Source: Leptospira venezuelensis (lineage in GTDB: Bacteria > Spirochaetota > Leptospiria > Leptospirales > Leptospiraceae). Taken from it: 64,000 nt of DNA. Positions within the stretch are counted from its first letter, which is position 1, and every line of letters starts with the position of its first letter. Of this stretch, positions 7,778-16,666 are shown piece by piece. The stretch is taken from the NCBI RefSeq assembly GCF_002150035.1, contig NZ_NETS01000007.1:62001-126000 (forward strand). The letters are read 5' to 3'. A program made the position numbers and the translations under genes. The notes under the pieces were generated by a model. The model had not been told where the DNA came from, ran no database searches, and worked only from the letters and a program-made list of their open reading frames with translations.

Positions 7778-10237
7778 GTGGATCTTTTTGATAATATGGA
7801 TGAAGTAGAAGGAAGTATCATACCGGTAGACTCCATTCTTCCTCCCGAATTATTTTTGGTGCCTATCAAAACCAGACCGGTATTTCCCGGGATCATCACT
7901 CCTCTTATTGTTCCGGGAGGGAAATTTGCAAAAGCTGTAGATGAAGCCTTAAAAGGAAATTCTTTCATTGGCCTGGTTCTTCTTAAAGATGAAGAAAATG
8001 AAAAAAAGACAGAAGAGAATATTTACGATTTCGGAGTAGTCGCTAAGATCCTGAAGAAGGTGAATCTTCCTGATGGTGCTGTTAATATTCTGATCAATAC
8101 CGTTCGTAGATTTAAAGTGGAATCTTTTACTTCTGTAGAACCGCTATTAATCGCAAAAGTACATTATCCGGAAGAAGAGCCTGGGGCTTCTAAGAATACG
8201 ATCAAGGCTATGATGAGGACCCTGCTCATCATGACAAGGGAACTCGCTCAGAATAATCCTCTTTTCACGGAAGAGATGAAGCTTACAATGCTGAATGTGA
8301 ACGAGCCCGGTAAGATGGCTGATTTCGTATGCAGTATTTTGAATATTGAAAAAGAAGATTATCAATCTGTAATAGAGTCAGTAAACTTGAAAGACAGGAT
8401 TGAAAAGGTTCTGCTCTATTTAAAGAAGGAAATTGATCTAGTTAGTCTCCAGAGAGAGATCCAAGAAAATATCCAGGACAAAATAGATAAGCAGCAGAGA
8501 CAATTTTTCCTAAGAGAACAATTGAAGGCCATACAGGCTGAGCTTGGTCAGAAAGAAGGTAAATACGAGAAGAAGTATGAAAAATTCTTAGAAAGGCTAA
8601 AGGCTATTCCCGCAGATCCGGAAGTGATAGAAGAAGTAGAACGTGAAATGGATAAGTTCTTCTATACTGACCAAAATACTGCAGATTATAACGTTATCCG
8701 AAATTATTTAGATATTATGGAAAGTCTTCCTTGGGAAGCAGCTCCTTCGCGAGAAATTGATTTGGATAAGGCCAGAAAAACTTTAGATCGCGATCATTAT
8801 AAACTGGATGATGTAAAGGAGCGAATCTTAGAATTTTTGGCCGTGAAGAAGTTAAAGCCGTCCGAAAAGGGTTCTATTCTACTTTTAGTAGGACCTCCTG
8901 GGGTTGGAAAAACTTCTATCGCTAAATCTATCGCTGAAGCTATGGGCAGAAAGTTTTTTAGATTTTCCGTCGGTGGAATGAGGGATGAGGCAGAGATCAA
9001 AGGACATCGTAGGACTTATATAGGTGCAATGCCTGGTAAGATCATCACTGCATTAAGAATTACTAAAGAGAAAGATTCAGTGATCCTTTTAGATGAGATA
9101 GACAAGCTTGGACTTGGAATGCAGGGAGATCCTGCCGCTGCATTATTAGAAGTTTTAGATCCGGAGCAAAACAAAACTTTTAGAGATCATTATTTGGATC
9201 TTCCTTTTGATCTTTCTTCCGTGTTCTTTGTCGCAACAGCGAACACTTTAGATTCTATTAGTAGAATACTTTTGGACCGGATGGAAGTAATTAATCTTTC
9301 AGGTTATATTACAGATGAGAAAGTTCAGATCTTCAATAAACATTTATGGAAGAAGGTCCTGGAGAAAAATGGTATAGAGCCGTACGGTATCCAAATAGAT
9401 AAAAAGGCCGTTGTCTCTTTAATTGATCATTACTCCAGAGAGTCAGGGGTAAGGGGCCTTGAAAAACAATCTGATAAGTTAGCAAGAAAACTCGCCCTGC
9501 ATATCGTAAAAGGAGAGTCATATCCAAAACATATAGAACCTTCCGATGTGGAAAAACTTCTGGGAGTTCCCAAATATACGGATGATAGGATGATCAAACC
9601 TACCGTTCCCGGAACTGCTTTGGGTCTTGCTTGGACTTCTGTGGGAGGTGCAACATTACTCATAGAGGCTGTTTTCGTAAAAGGGAAGGGTGGGATTCTT
9701 CTTACTGGAATGATAGGAAAATCCATGGAAGAATCTTCCAGTATTGCCCTTAGCTATATTAAGAATTTATTAGGTAGCGAAGAGTTATTTACTGAAAAAA
9801 CAATCCATCTTCATGTTCCGGATGGTGCGACTCCAAAAGACGGACCAAGCGCTGGGATTACAATGGCAACCACCATTCTTTCCTTAGTGCTGAACAAAAG
9901 GATCAAACTCGGATTTGGTATGACTGGAGAATTGACTCTTACTGGTGAGGTTTTAGCAATCGGTGGCTTAAGAGAAAAGATCGTGGCTGCAAAAAGAGTC
10001 GGCGTTCATAAGATCATTTTTCCATCGGACAATAGACCTCAGTTAGACGAAATACCTGATTATGTGAAGAAAGGAATGGAATTTTTTCCAGTTACTAGAT
10101 TCGAAGAGGTTGCTAAAATTTTGTTCGAGCCGAAAACGATAGATGGGATTTTAAAACCTAAAACAGAGCATGTAGCAGTTGCTAAGAAGACAAAACCTTC
10201 TCCTAAAAAGAAGTCAGTTACCCGTAAGAAGAAATAA
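7778..10237 (+). CDS. lon: ATP-dependent Lon protease
   Basis: The 819-aa product has the complete Lon layout: N-terminal substrate-binding LAN domain (about 22-220), a coiled-coil linker (about 220-280), an AAA+ module with Walker A GPPGVGKT (372-379) and Walker B VILLDEIDK, and a C-terminal S16 peptidase with Ser691 (DGPSAGIT) and Lys734 (REK). It degrades misfolded and regulatory proteins in the cytoplasm. GTG 7778 with SD GAAGG fits best; an in-frame ATG at 7796 is possible. The C-terminus carries an unusual Lys-rich tail (KPSPKKKSVTRKKK) beyond the protease fold, also found on the lipase at 47769. Confidence 0.96.
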   Translation: MDLFDNMDEVEGSIIPVDSILPPELFLVPIKTRPVFPGIITPLIVPGGKFAKAVDEALKGNSFIGLVLLKDEENEKKTEENIYDFGVVAKILKKVNLPDGAVNILINTVRRFKVESFTSVEPLLIAKVHYPEEEPGASKNTIKAMMRTLLIMTRELAQNNPLFTEEMKLTMLNVNEPGKMADFVCSILNIEKEDYQSVIESVNLKDRIEKVLLYLKKEIDLVSLQREIQENIQDKIDKQQRQFFLREQLKAIQAELGQKEGKYEKKYEKFLERLKAIPADPEVIEEVEREMDKFFYTDQNTADYNVIRNYLDIMESLPWEAAPSREIDLDKARKTLDRDHYKLDDVKERILEFLAVKKLKPSEKGSILLLVGPPGVGKTSIAKSIAEAMGRKFFRFSVGGMRDEAEIKGHRRTYIGAMPGKIITALRITKEKDSVILLDEIDKLGLGMQGDPAAALLEVLDPEQNKTFRDHYLDLPFDLSSVFFVATANTLDSISRILLDRMEVINLSGYITDEKVQIFNKHLWKKVLEKNGIEPYGIQIDKKAVVSLIDHYSRESGVRGLEKQSDKLARKLALHIVKGESYPKHIEPSDVEKLLGVPKYTDDRMIKPTVPGTALGLAWTSVGGATLLIEAVFVKGKGGILLTGMIGKSMEESSSIALSYIKNLLGSEELFTEKTIHLHVPDGATPKDGPSAGITMATTILSLVLNKRIKLGFGMTGELTLTGEVLAIGGLREKIVAAKRVGVHKIIFPSDNRPQLDEIPDYVKKGMEFFPVTRFEEVAKILFEPKTIDGILKPKTEHVAVAKKTKPSPKKKSVTRKKK

Positions 10238-10256
10238 GGCCTAGAATTTGCTTGGT

Positions 10257-10276
10257 GGGCGAGTTCTAAGTCGCCC
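10257..10276 (+). terminator. Hairpin after lon
   Basis: GGGCGA pairs with TCGCCC over an 8-nt loop, 19 nt after the lon stop. TTGG/CAA flanks could extend it. An A/T-mixed stretch rather than a clean U-run follows, so termination strength is uncertain. Confidence 0.4.
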
Positions 10277-10330
10277 CAAAATAATTTGCTTTTTAGGACA
10301 CCTTTCGGACGCTGTTCGGAGGAGACCATA

Positions 10331-11446
10331 ATGGGCGTACCTTTCATAGATATCAAAAGATTCGAGCCGGGATTACTAGAAGCTTGGGAAGATAAAGTAA
10401 AAACTCTCAGCAAGAACGCCTCCTTTATCGGAGGAGAAGAAGTCGCATTATTAGAAAAAAATCTGGCAACAACTGCCGGGACCAAATATTCGATCGCATG
10501 TGCAAACGGAACAGATGCACTTCAATTGGCGCTAAGAGCCCTAGGAGTAGGGAAGGGAGATAAGGTATTAGTTCCTGATTCTACCTTCTGGGCGACATTC
10601 GAATCCGTAGTGAACGTAGGTGCTGACCCTGCTACAGTAGATACAAATCCAGACGATTTACAAATGGATTTCGAAGAATTCAAGAAAGCTTTGGAAGAAG
10701 TTAAACCAAAGGCTGCGATCATAGTTCACCTTTACGGTTGGGGAAGTTCAAAATTAGAAGATTACCGTAAACTTTGTAAGGAAAAGGGAGTTTTCTTATT
10801 AGAAGACGGAGCTCAATCTTTTGGAGTTTTGTATAAGGGAAAACCTATCTACCAAGACGCATTGATTACAACTACCTCTTTCTATCCTGCAAAAGTTTTA
10901 GGTGGAGCAGGAGACGGAGGAGCAGTTTTTACAAACGACGAAGAGCTTGCTAGTAAGGTTAGAATGCTCGGAAACCATGGCAGAACTTCTCATTACGGAT
11001 ACGGTGATGTAGGTTGGAATTCTAGAATGGACACCCTACAAGCTGCATTCTTAAATTTGAATATTCCTTATTTAGATGCAAGGATTGTATCTCGCAGAAA
11101 AGCTGCTGAAAAATATTACCAAGTTCTTCCGGGTTTAGGAGTGAATGTAATTCATCCTCCGAAAGATTTTCAAGAAAACGGATATTGTAACGTTACTCTT
11201 TTTGATCCTGCAGAAAGACCAAAAATCCAGGAAGTCCTAAAAGCAAAAGGGATTGGTTCTGCAGTGATTTATCCAGGAGCAATGAGCGATCAACCGGGTG
11301 CAAAACCTTATATCATAGGTAAGTTCGGAAAAGAACATAGAACTGGAAAGATCTGTGATTCAATATTAAATTTTCCTTTATTCCCATACATGACTGATTC
11401 TGAGTTGGAAGAGGTTTTTGCTGCGATAAAGGAATACAAAAAGTAA
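10331..11446 (+). CDS. DegT/DnrJ/EryC1/StrS-type PLP aminotransferase
   Basis: The 371-aa sugar-aminotransferase-like enzyme has the fold-type I signatures CANGTDALQLAL (phosphate-binding loop), LLEDGAQSFGV (PLP-ring Asp) and SFYPAKVLGGAGDGGAVFT, where Lys188 should form the Schiff base. Family members transaminate nucleotide-linked keto-sugars for surface polysaccharides. ATG 10331 is chosen over an upstream in-frame start because GGAGGAG lies 6 nt before it. No polysaccharide genes are adjacent, so the substrate cannot be inferred from context. Confidence 0.88.
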   Translation: MGVPFIDIKRFEPGLLEAWEDKVKTLSKNASFIGGEEVALLEKNLATTAGTKYSIACANGTDALQLALRALGVGKGDKVLVPDSTFWATFESVVNVGADPATVDTNPDDLQMDFEEFKKALEEVKPKAAIIVHLYGWGSSKLEDYRKLCKEKGVFLLEDGAQSFGVLYKGKPIYQDALITTTSFYPAKVLGGAGDGGAVFTNDEELASKVRMLGNHGRTSHYGYGDVGWNSRMDTLQAAFLNLNIPYLDARIVSRRKAAEKYYQVLPGLGVNVIHPPKDFQENGYCNVTLFDPAERPKIQEVLKAKGIGSAVIYPGAMSDQPGAKPYIIGKFGKEHRTGKICDSILNFPLFPYMTDSELEEVFAAIKEYKK

Positions 11447-11666
11447 ACTTTTTAGAAAATTAAAGGCTCCTTTATAACTTTATTTTAACCCAAAAGAAGT
11501 ATGTATCATATTTCGTATCCTAAAAGGGAGAAAAATTATAAAGGATGCCTAACGCAAAGAATTTACCCGTAATCTGCGTTACTTAACTTAGTAAAAAAAG
11601 GTTCATTTATTGGCTGTTCGATTGAACTTCAGGATAATGAATATTAACCAAAAGGATTTCTTTCTC

Positions 11667-12059
11667 ATGAAAAAGATTATCGGTATATTATATATTTTTA
11701 CTATTTTCGCTGTAAATTGTACAGTTGGGGAGTCGTTAGGAGTAGTAGATAATGCATACAAAGGTTCCGAGGCAAGAGAGAAGATCCGAAATACCGCCTT
11801 TAATGCCGATGGGATCTACTACGAAAAAAAATATGGTGGCTATAGCGGTTTAGTCACTAATATATCTGTTACAAATTCTCTGATTGTTGCCTTCTCGTTG
11901 GATCTGGATGATTTAAAATACTATGATAAGACAAAAGTGGACCATTGTATCTCCGATATGGAAAAGTTTTCCTATCTAAATTTTTTTGATTCTTTAACAA
12001 CTGTGAAGCTAAGCGAAAATTGTCGTAATTTCGAAGAAATTACATTTTTTTCTAATTAA
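11667..12059 (+). CDS. Small lipoprotein of unknown function
   Basis: The 130-aa product from ATG 11667 (SD AAAGGA, 10 nt spacing) begins MKKIIGILYIFTIFAVNC, a compact lipoprotein signal with Cys18. An upstream in-frame start would add 19 non-signal residues and is less likely. The mature part is polar with three further Cys (two spaced as CISDMEKFSYLN...C) and a motif YKGSEAREKI. Small leptospiral lipoprotein families often carry a similar segment, but I cannot place this one firmly. It stands alone between the aminotransferase and dps with about 220 bp of AT-rich sequence upstream. Confidence 0.7.
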   Translation: MKKIIGILYIFTIFAVNCTVGESLGVVDNAYKGSEAREKIRNTAFNADGIYYEKKYGGYSGLVTNISVTNSLIVAFSLDLDDLKYYDKTKVDHCISDMEKFSYLNFFDSLTTVKLSENCRNFEEITFFSN

Positions 12060-12202
12060 TAACAGGCAGTTCAGAATCGAACTAAATCCTTTCTTCGATT
12101 TACCTAGATTTTCTTTTCATTCTGAACCGTTTTCTTTCTCGCCAAAATCCGTAAAAAATCATAAGTATTCCGATAGAAATGTATTGCCAGTGTCTAATCA
12201 TT

Positions 12203-12225
12203 ATATTTAGAATGATTCTAAATAT
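12203..12225. promoter_or_regulatory. PerR/Fur-type operator in front of dps
   Basis: A perfect 11-1-11 inverted repeat whose core is TTAGAAT-G-ATTCTAA. It matches 12 of 14 arm positions of the Bacillus PerR box (TTATAAT-n-ATTATAA) and ends 18 nt before the dps ATG, next to the SD. Its position suggests peroxide- or iron-responsive repression of dps. Confidence 0.75.
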
Positions 12226-12243
12226 GTAAAGCAGGAGAAACTT

Positions 12244-12711
12244 ATGAAGCCGAATATAGGAATTCCGGAAAAAGATAGGGAAGCGATCAACCAAGGATTA
12301 CAGAAACTCTTAGCAGATACGTATTTTTTATATTTAAAGACTCACAACTATCATTGGAACGTTACCGGACCCTTATTTAACACATTACATTTGATGTTCA
12401 TGACTCAGTACACTGAGCTTTGGAATGCCTTGGATCTGGTGGCGGAAAGAATTCGTTCTCTTGGTTATCCTGCGCCTGGAACTTACAAGGCATTCTCTTC
12501 TTTAACTTCATTAAAAGAAGAAGATGGAGTTCCTAAAGCGGAAGACATGCTTAAAAATCTTGTAGATGGGCATGAAGCAGTGATCCGAACTGCAAGAGCG
12601 ATCCTTCCTTCTGCTGATTCAGGTGGAGATGAAGTGACCACTGACCTTCTTACCCAAAGATTAGAGATCCATGAAAAGACTGCTTGGATGCTGAGAAGTA
12701 TGTTGGAGTAG
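12244..12711 (+). CDS. dps: Dps family ferritin-like DNA-protection protein
   Basis: The 155-aa product is a standard Dps four-helix bundle. It has KTHNYHWNVTGPLFNTLHLMF with the two ferroxidase His and, downstream, WNALDLVAERIRSLG with the Asp/Glu ligands contributed across the dimer interface. Dps dodecamers oxidise and store iron using peroxide and protect DNA. The N-terminal tail is short with few Lys/Arg, so DNA binding may be weak. SD CAGGAG lies 7-8 nt before ATG 12244. The PerR-type palindrome just upstream fits control by peroxide. Confidence 0.94.
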   Translation: MKPNIGIPEKDREAINQGLQKLLADTYFLYLKTHNYHWNVTGPLFNTLHLMFMTQYTELWNALDLVAERIRSLGYPAPGTYKAFSSLTSLKEEDGVPKAEDMLKNLVDGHEAVIRTARAILPSADSGGDEVTTDLLTQRLEIHEKTAWMLRSMLE

Positions 12712-12738
12712 AATTTTAGAATATTCTGAAAAGTAAAT

Positions 12739-12762
12739 ATTTCGGGGAAAATTCCCCGAAAT
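12739..12762. terminator. Perfect-stem terminator after dps
   Basis: An 11-bp stem, ATTTCGGGGAA with TTCCCCGAAAT, on a 2-nt AA centre between convergent dps and the cytochrome gene. No strong U-run follows on the plus strand. Confidence 0.6.
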
Positions 12763-12767
12763 AAGAA

Positions 12768-12807
12768 CCCGGAGAGATCGACCTGGTATTCGATCTTTCT
12801 CCCCGGG
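12768..12807. terminator. Second bulged hairpin between dps and the cytochrome gene
   Basis: CCCGG...GATCGA pairs with TCGATC...CCGGG with internal bulges, 11 bp before the minus-strand stop codon at 12818. Together with the preceding stem it forms a bidirectional terminator region. Confidence 0.5.
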
Positions 12808-12817
12808 CTGTAGAGAG

Positions 12818-15127
12818 TTAGAGAGTGAGGATATACTCCACTAGATCGTCCACCTCAGAAGCCGAGGCAGAACACCATGGATGAGGAGCAGCTGGCATTC
12901 CGATAGGCTGAGAAGTTCCCAACTCTTGAACACCGTATTCTCTTCTCATCTTCTGATAATCCCAATAATACCAATCCGGATCCCAAGGAACAGTTACGAA
13001 ATACTTATGCCTTTCGATGAATCTGTTTCTTTTTGTTCCTGCATCATTATTTGGAGATTTGAATGCTCTAAACACGTCTGACTTTCTGTTTTGAGGAGGA
13101 TAAGGTTCCGGATGATCCGGTCCTCCTAAGGCAGGAGACACAGGTGCGTGAAGAGTATAATATTGGTTGTAAAGAGCTGATCCTTCCGTGCATCGAGCAG
13201 GGTTGACTAGGTCTTCTAAGTTACGAACGTGACCGTCGCTTAATAAACCTCTATGTTGCACCCAATACATATCTCTTAAGAAAGTAGCACGAACTGATTG
13301 TTGCTGTTTATGATAGATGGTTGGTGCGAAAAATCTTCCCACTTCATTTATCTTAAACATCTTTTCGTTAGAGTTCAAGCCCACCTTATCATTATGACAA
13401 GATCCACAATCTCTTTGAAAGGTTGCCTTTCCTCTTGCAACTGCTGCTGTAATGCCAGGTTGGTTTTCCCATCCAGCTTGAACGAAAGCTCCTTCACCTG
13501 AATCTGCGCCCACTTGAGCGATCAGTTTACCTTTGGACTTTAACCAACGATACATTCCGACTTGTCTTAGAGCCTTATCGTTCCCGTCCAACTTAGTCAT
13601 ATAAGCAGTAAGAGCTTGTAGTTCTTTCGCATACATTGCACCTGTAGCGCCATCTGGTTCTTCTGAATGGATATAAGAACCTTCGAATCCTACGTAAGAT
13701 TCTGTATGAGAAAGAGATCTTCTGACTCCCATGTAGTTGGTAACGTTTGGAATTGCGATTGGAGAAAACTCGTAATCGTTATCGGTTTCGCTTCCTTCTC
13801 CTTTGATTCGGATCAAAGAATGTTCCCCAGCTCCTTGAGGCATAACGTAGATCAACATCGTTTTATCTACATCTTTGGAAGAAGAATCGAAACTTGGTCC
13901 AGGCTCGCTTTCCTTTATTCCTTTAAAATCTCCTAATAGAGACCATTTCATAGACCATTTAGGGTTAGGAAGTCCCGGAATTACTTTAGTTACAGTGTTT
14001 CCAGGGGAAGCTTCATAAGTGATTTTGTATCCGTGACAAGAAGCACAGTTGAATCCAATCCATTCACCTTTTCCGGTATATGGATGAGAAGCTTCCGCAT
14101 ATCTATAACCTGCCCAACCGCTGTTCTTGGTATTCCCTTTGAACAATTGGTCCCCGCCTAAGTATCCAGGAATTGGAGTTGGCTGAGGATAACGATCGAA
14201 GTATACGGTATCGATCGCTGCAGACGGTACTTGACCTGAAACTGTTTGGTAAGCACCAAATAGTAGAAGTGGATCTGCAGTGTATCCGGTTACAGGATCT
14301 TTTGCTTGGTACGCAAAAATTTTCTTCCAATCCAGATTTCGGATCGCGTGAGCCACTCCGATATTGAAATCATAAGACCAGAAAATCTTTTCGCCTAACG
14401 CGAGTATTGATGAGAATCCAGGGTTATTAACGTTTACTTGTAACGGAACAGTCCCTTTTGCGTCACTTAAGATAGAAACAACGTCACATTTATGTTTGAA
14501 GTCTTCGTCAGTTACCCTGCGAGTTTGAGCATCAATAACGTTATGCGGTTGTCCTGGATGAAGTAAAGAATCGTTATATCCGACTCTTTTTTGGATCTGA
14601 ACAACAAGAGGTCCTGAGGTTGTGTGTTCAGGAACCTTGAATTGGATCTGATTATCTGTCCAAGCAAGAATATACTTACTCCAACTATCCAACGATTCAT
14701 CCACTTCGAAGTTCACCTGTTTGGTGATATCCAGTCTTTGTTCGAACATTCTCAGATCGGTTTCCAGGATTCTGGTATTACCGATCATAATTTTAGAAAA
14801 GTCGATTTCAGGTCCGGATCCAAAACCCGTTCCTCTGAGTGTGATTGTTTGGCCAGGGCTGAAAGAAGGAGTCGGGTAAGCCGGCCCATCCGTTACAGTC
14901 TGCCATACAAGATTTCCATTTACCAACACCGATTGTAGTACCGGCTCCGGGAAGGAAGATGCGGACACCGCACGAATTCCTTCTCGGATCGGATCAAATT
15001 TACATACTTCTTCCTGGTTCGGGAATTCTGTAAAAATTCCTACGGGGCAACCCGCAGCTAAAACAGCCATTCCTAACAAGGAGTACCGCAAATAACGTTT
15101 TGCGGCACGTATTCTTTGCATTTCCAT
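12818..15127 (-). CDS. Diheme c-type cytochrome lipoprotein with IPT/TIG-like N-terminal part
   Basis: The 769-aa product has a lipoprotein signal (VLAAGC, Cys27). A beta-rich region with an IPT/TIG-like stretch (PSFSPGQTITLRGTGFGSGP) follows. Two heme c sites sit at about residue 360 (CASCH) and 573 (CGSCH). Sequence after the second heme (RGLLSDGHVRNLEDLVNPARC) recalls di-heme oxygenases and peroxidases of the RoxA / cytochrome c peroxidase type. A periplasmic electron-transfer or oxidative role is likely; the substrate is unknown. ATG 15127 is preferred because GGGAGCGG lies just upstream; a longer in-frame start at 15154 has no such site. Confidence 0.82.
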   Translation of the reverse strand: MEMQRIRAAKRYLRYSLLGMAVLAAGCPVGIFTEFPNQEEVCKFDPIREGIRAVSASSFPEPVLQSVLVNGNLVWQTVTDGPAYPTPSFSPGQTITLRGTGFGSGPEIDFSKIMIGNTRILETDLRMFEQRLDITKQVNFEVDESLDSWSKYILAWTDNQIQFKVPEHTTSGPLVVQIQKRVGYNDSLLHPGQPHNVIDAQTRRVTDEDFKHKCDVVSILSDAKGTVPLQVNVNNPGFSSILALGEKIFWSYDFNIGVAHAIRNLDWKKIFAYQAKDPVTGYTADPLLLFGAYQTVSGQVPSAAIDTVYFDRYPQPTPIPGYLGGDQLFKGNTKNSGWAGYRYAEASHPYTGKGEWIGFNCASCHGYKITYEASPGNTVTKVIPGLPNPKWSMKWSLLGDFKGIKESEPGPSFDSSSKDVDKTMLIYVMPQGAGEHSLIRIKGEGSETDNDYEFSPIAIPNVTNYMGVRRSLSHTESYVGFEGSYIHSEEPDGATGAMYAKELQALTAYMTKLDGNDKALRQVGMYRWLKSKGKLIAQVGADSGEGAFVQAGWENQPGITAAVARGKATFQRDCGSCHNDKVGLNSNEKMFKINEVGRFFAPTIYHKQQQSVRATFLRDMYWVQHRGLLSDGHVRNLEDLVNPARCTEGSALYNQYYTLHAPVSPALGGPDHPEPYPPQNRKSDVFRAFKSPNNDAGTKRNRFIERHKYFVTVPWDPDWYYWDYQKMRREYGVQELGTSQPIGMPAAPHPWCSASASEVDDLVEYILTL

Positions 15128-15410
15128 TTTTCCGCTCCCTAGTCCGGCATACAAAGATCCCGGATCAGTTCTGGCGGAGAAGAATACTCCATAATAAAAA
15201 AAGGGTCGTCCGAGCGACAGAATTCGAACGTTCGAGTTTCATTATTCGAACAGTTGTGTAAAAATCAAGATTTAGAAAATAAGTAAAATATAAGAGAAGC
15301 GTAGATTTGATTTCTGGAAAGGACGGAAAATGCAAGTGTTCGAAATAAAAATTTTTCACTTATTTTATTGGATCTCAAATAGTTCTATTCTTTGTTTCGG
15401 ATGAGAACAC
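15128..15410. other. Divergent intergenic region with GAACGTTC palindrome
   Basis: No gene is visible. The 10-bp palindrome CGAACGTTCG lies at 15226-15235 and a second half-site TTCGAAC follows at 15245-15251, upstream of the cytochrome gene. The remainder is AT-rich. Confidence 0.35.
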
Positions 15411-15438
15411 TTGACAAGCCTTGGTATTTTCTTAATAT
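15411..15438 (+). promoter_or_regulatory. Sigma70-type promoter placing transcription start at or near ATG 15446
   Basis: TTGACA (15411-15416) is followed after 16 nt by TAATAT (15433-15438). The expected +1 falls at about 15445-15446, the A of an in-frame ATG. This suggests a leaderless mRNA for the AraC-type gene. Confidence 0.5.
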
Positions 15439-15445
15439 ACCGCCT

Positions 15446-16666
15446 ATGTTAAATCCCGAAGTGGTCACTCCTTTATTCTACTTCGGAAGTGGCCTTTCCT
15501 TTTTATTGGTGGTCCAAAAGTTAATTCCACCTATAAAACGCAGAGAAGACAGGATTGGAGCACTTCTGTTTCTTTCGTTGGGGATCATACTATTTACAGT
15601 TGCAAATGTTGTCTTAGAAATAGACAGGACTTACCCGCATGCAATCTTCTTATTGCTCACTTCTTTTTCGGCTATCGGGCCCTTATCTTTGCTATATACA
15701 CATTCTTTGATATATCCAAACCAAACTTTATACAGGGACATACGACTTCACTTTCTCGTTCCTGGTCTTTTTTTATTAGGTGAATTACTTTTTTTTGGAA
15801 GGCCTTGGGATTCTATCATCTCCGATCTAGGAGATTTTAGAAATATCAGATATAAACATTATCTTTCTTGGGGATTTTTTCTAACAACTGCGCTTACGAC
15901 CGCGTACTTCGGATTTAGATATAGAATGTTATTAACTGTGATCTCAATCCCTGAGCTAAAGTCCCAGATCAGATTTATTTTTATTCTAGCAACTATCACA
16001 GTGTTTGCTATGTATTCTCTTGTATTCGGATTCATGTTCGGCCTGGATGTTTTGTTTAGAGTGGGTGGGCTTCTTGTAACTGGGATTGTGGCTCTTCTAT
16101 TCTTGGCTCCTTCTAGGTATCCGGATTTTTTTGCTCCTTTAACGAGAGAAGTAAGAAAGAAGAAGTATGAAAAATCTCTTTTGATTGGTTTAGATCTAAA
16201 CTTATTAGAGCTTAGGATCCAAGAATTGATGAGAGAAGATAAACTCTATCGAGATCCAGAGCTGACTCTTCACTCATTATCAGAAGACTTGGGGATCAAA
16301 CCATATCAGTTAACGGAATTTCTAAATGAACATTTACAAACCGGATTTCATAATTATATCAACGGATTTAGGATAGAAGAAGCAGTCAAACTTCTGGAAG
16401 AAAAGTTAGACCAGGACATTCTTTCTATCTGTTATTTTGTAGGATTCAATTCCAAATCCTCTTTTAACGATGCGTTTAGAAAGGTAACTGGCAAAACGCC
16501 TACACAACTTCGTCAGAAGAAATCGGAACTTCCTGAAAAACAGAAAATACATACTGCTCGTACAGGAGTGCCTCCTTTAGGAAAAGGCCTGGGTGGTATG
16601 GTGGAATTGGGAGATTCAGATCGAATTTCTGTAAGAAATCGCCCGATCAAGGCTGAAAATCGGTAA
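15446..16666 (+). CDS. Membrane-embedded AraC-family transcriptional regulator
   Basis: The 406-aa protein has about seven hydrophobic segments in its first 230 residues (starting MLNPEVVTPLFYFGSGLSFLLVV) and a cytoplasmic C-terminal AraC domain. The two helix-turn-helix units are LTLHSLSEDLGIKPYQLTEFLNEHL and ILSICYFVGFNSKSSFNDAFRKVTGKTPTQLR. Membrane AraC regulators of this layout are common in Leptospira; ligands are unknown. The frame extends upstream to a TTG at 15392, but no SD is visible and a promoter overlaps that stretch, favouring ATG 15446. The 3' end overlaps the convergent amidase gene by 20 bp. It is divergent from the cytochrome lipoprotein, a possible target. Confidence 0.85.
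   Translation: MLNPEVVTPLFYFGSGLSFLLVVQKLIPPIKRREDRIGALLFLSLGIILFTVANVVLEIDRTYPHAIFLLLTSFSAIGPLSLLYTHSLIYPNQTLYRDIRLHFLVPGLFLLGELLFFGRPWDSIISDLGDFRNIRYKHYLSWGFFLTTALTTAYFGFRYRMLLTVISIPELKSQIRFIFILATITVFAMYSLVFGFMFGLDVLFRVGGLLVTGIVALLFLAPSRYPDFFAPLTREVRKKKYEKSLLIGLDLNLLELRIQELMREDKLYRDPELTLHSLSEDLGIKPYQLTEFLNEHLQTGFHNYINGFRIEEAVKLLEEKLDQDILSICYFVGFNSKSSFNDAFRKVTGKTPTQLRQKKSELPEKQKIHTARTGVPPLGKGLGGMVELGDSDRISVRNRPIKAENR

Noticed and set aside
12100..12201. A 33-codon minus-strand frame encoding one hydrophobic segment with a basic tail (from MIRHWQYISIGIL)
   Set aside because: Its start lies inside the PerR-type palindrome with no ribosome binding site, and it is antisense to the dps leader.
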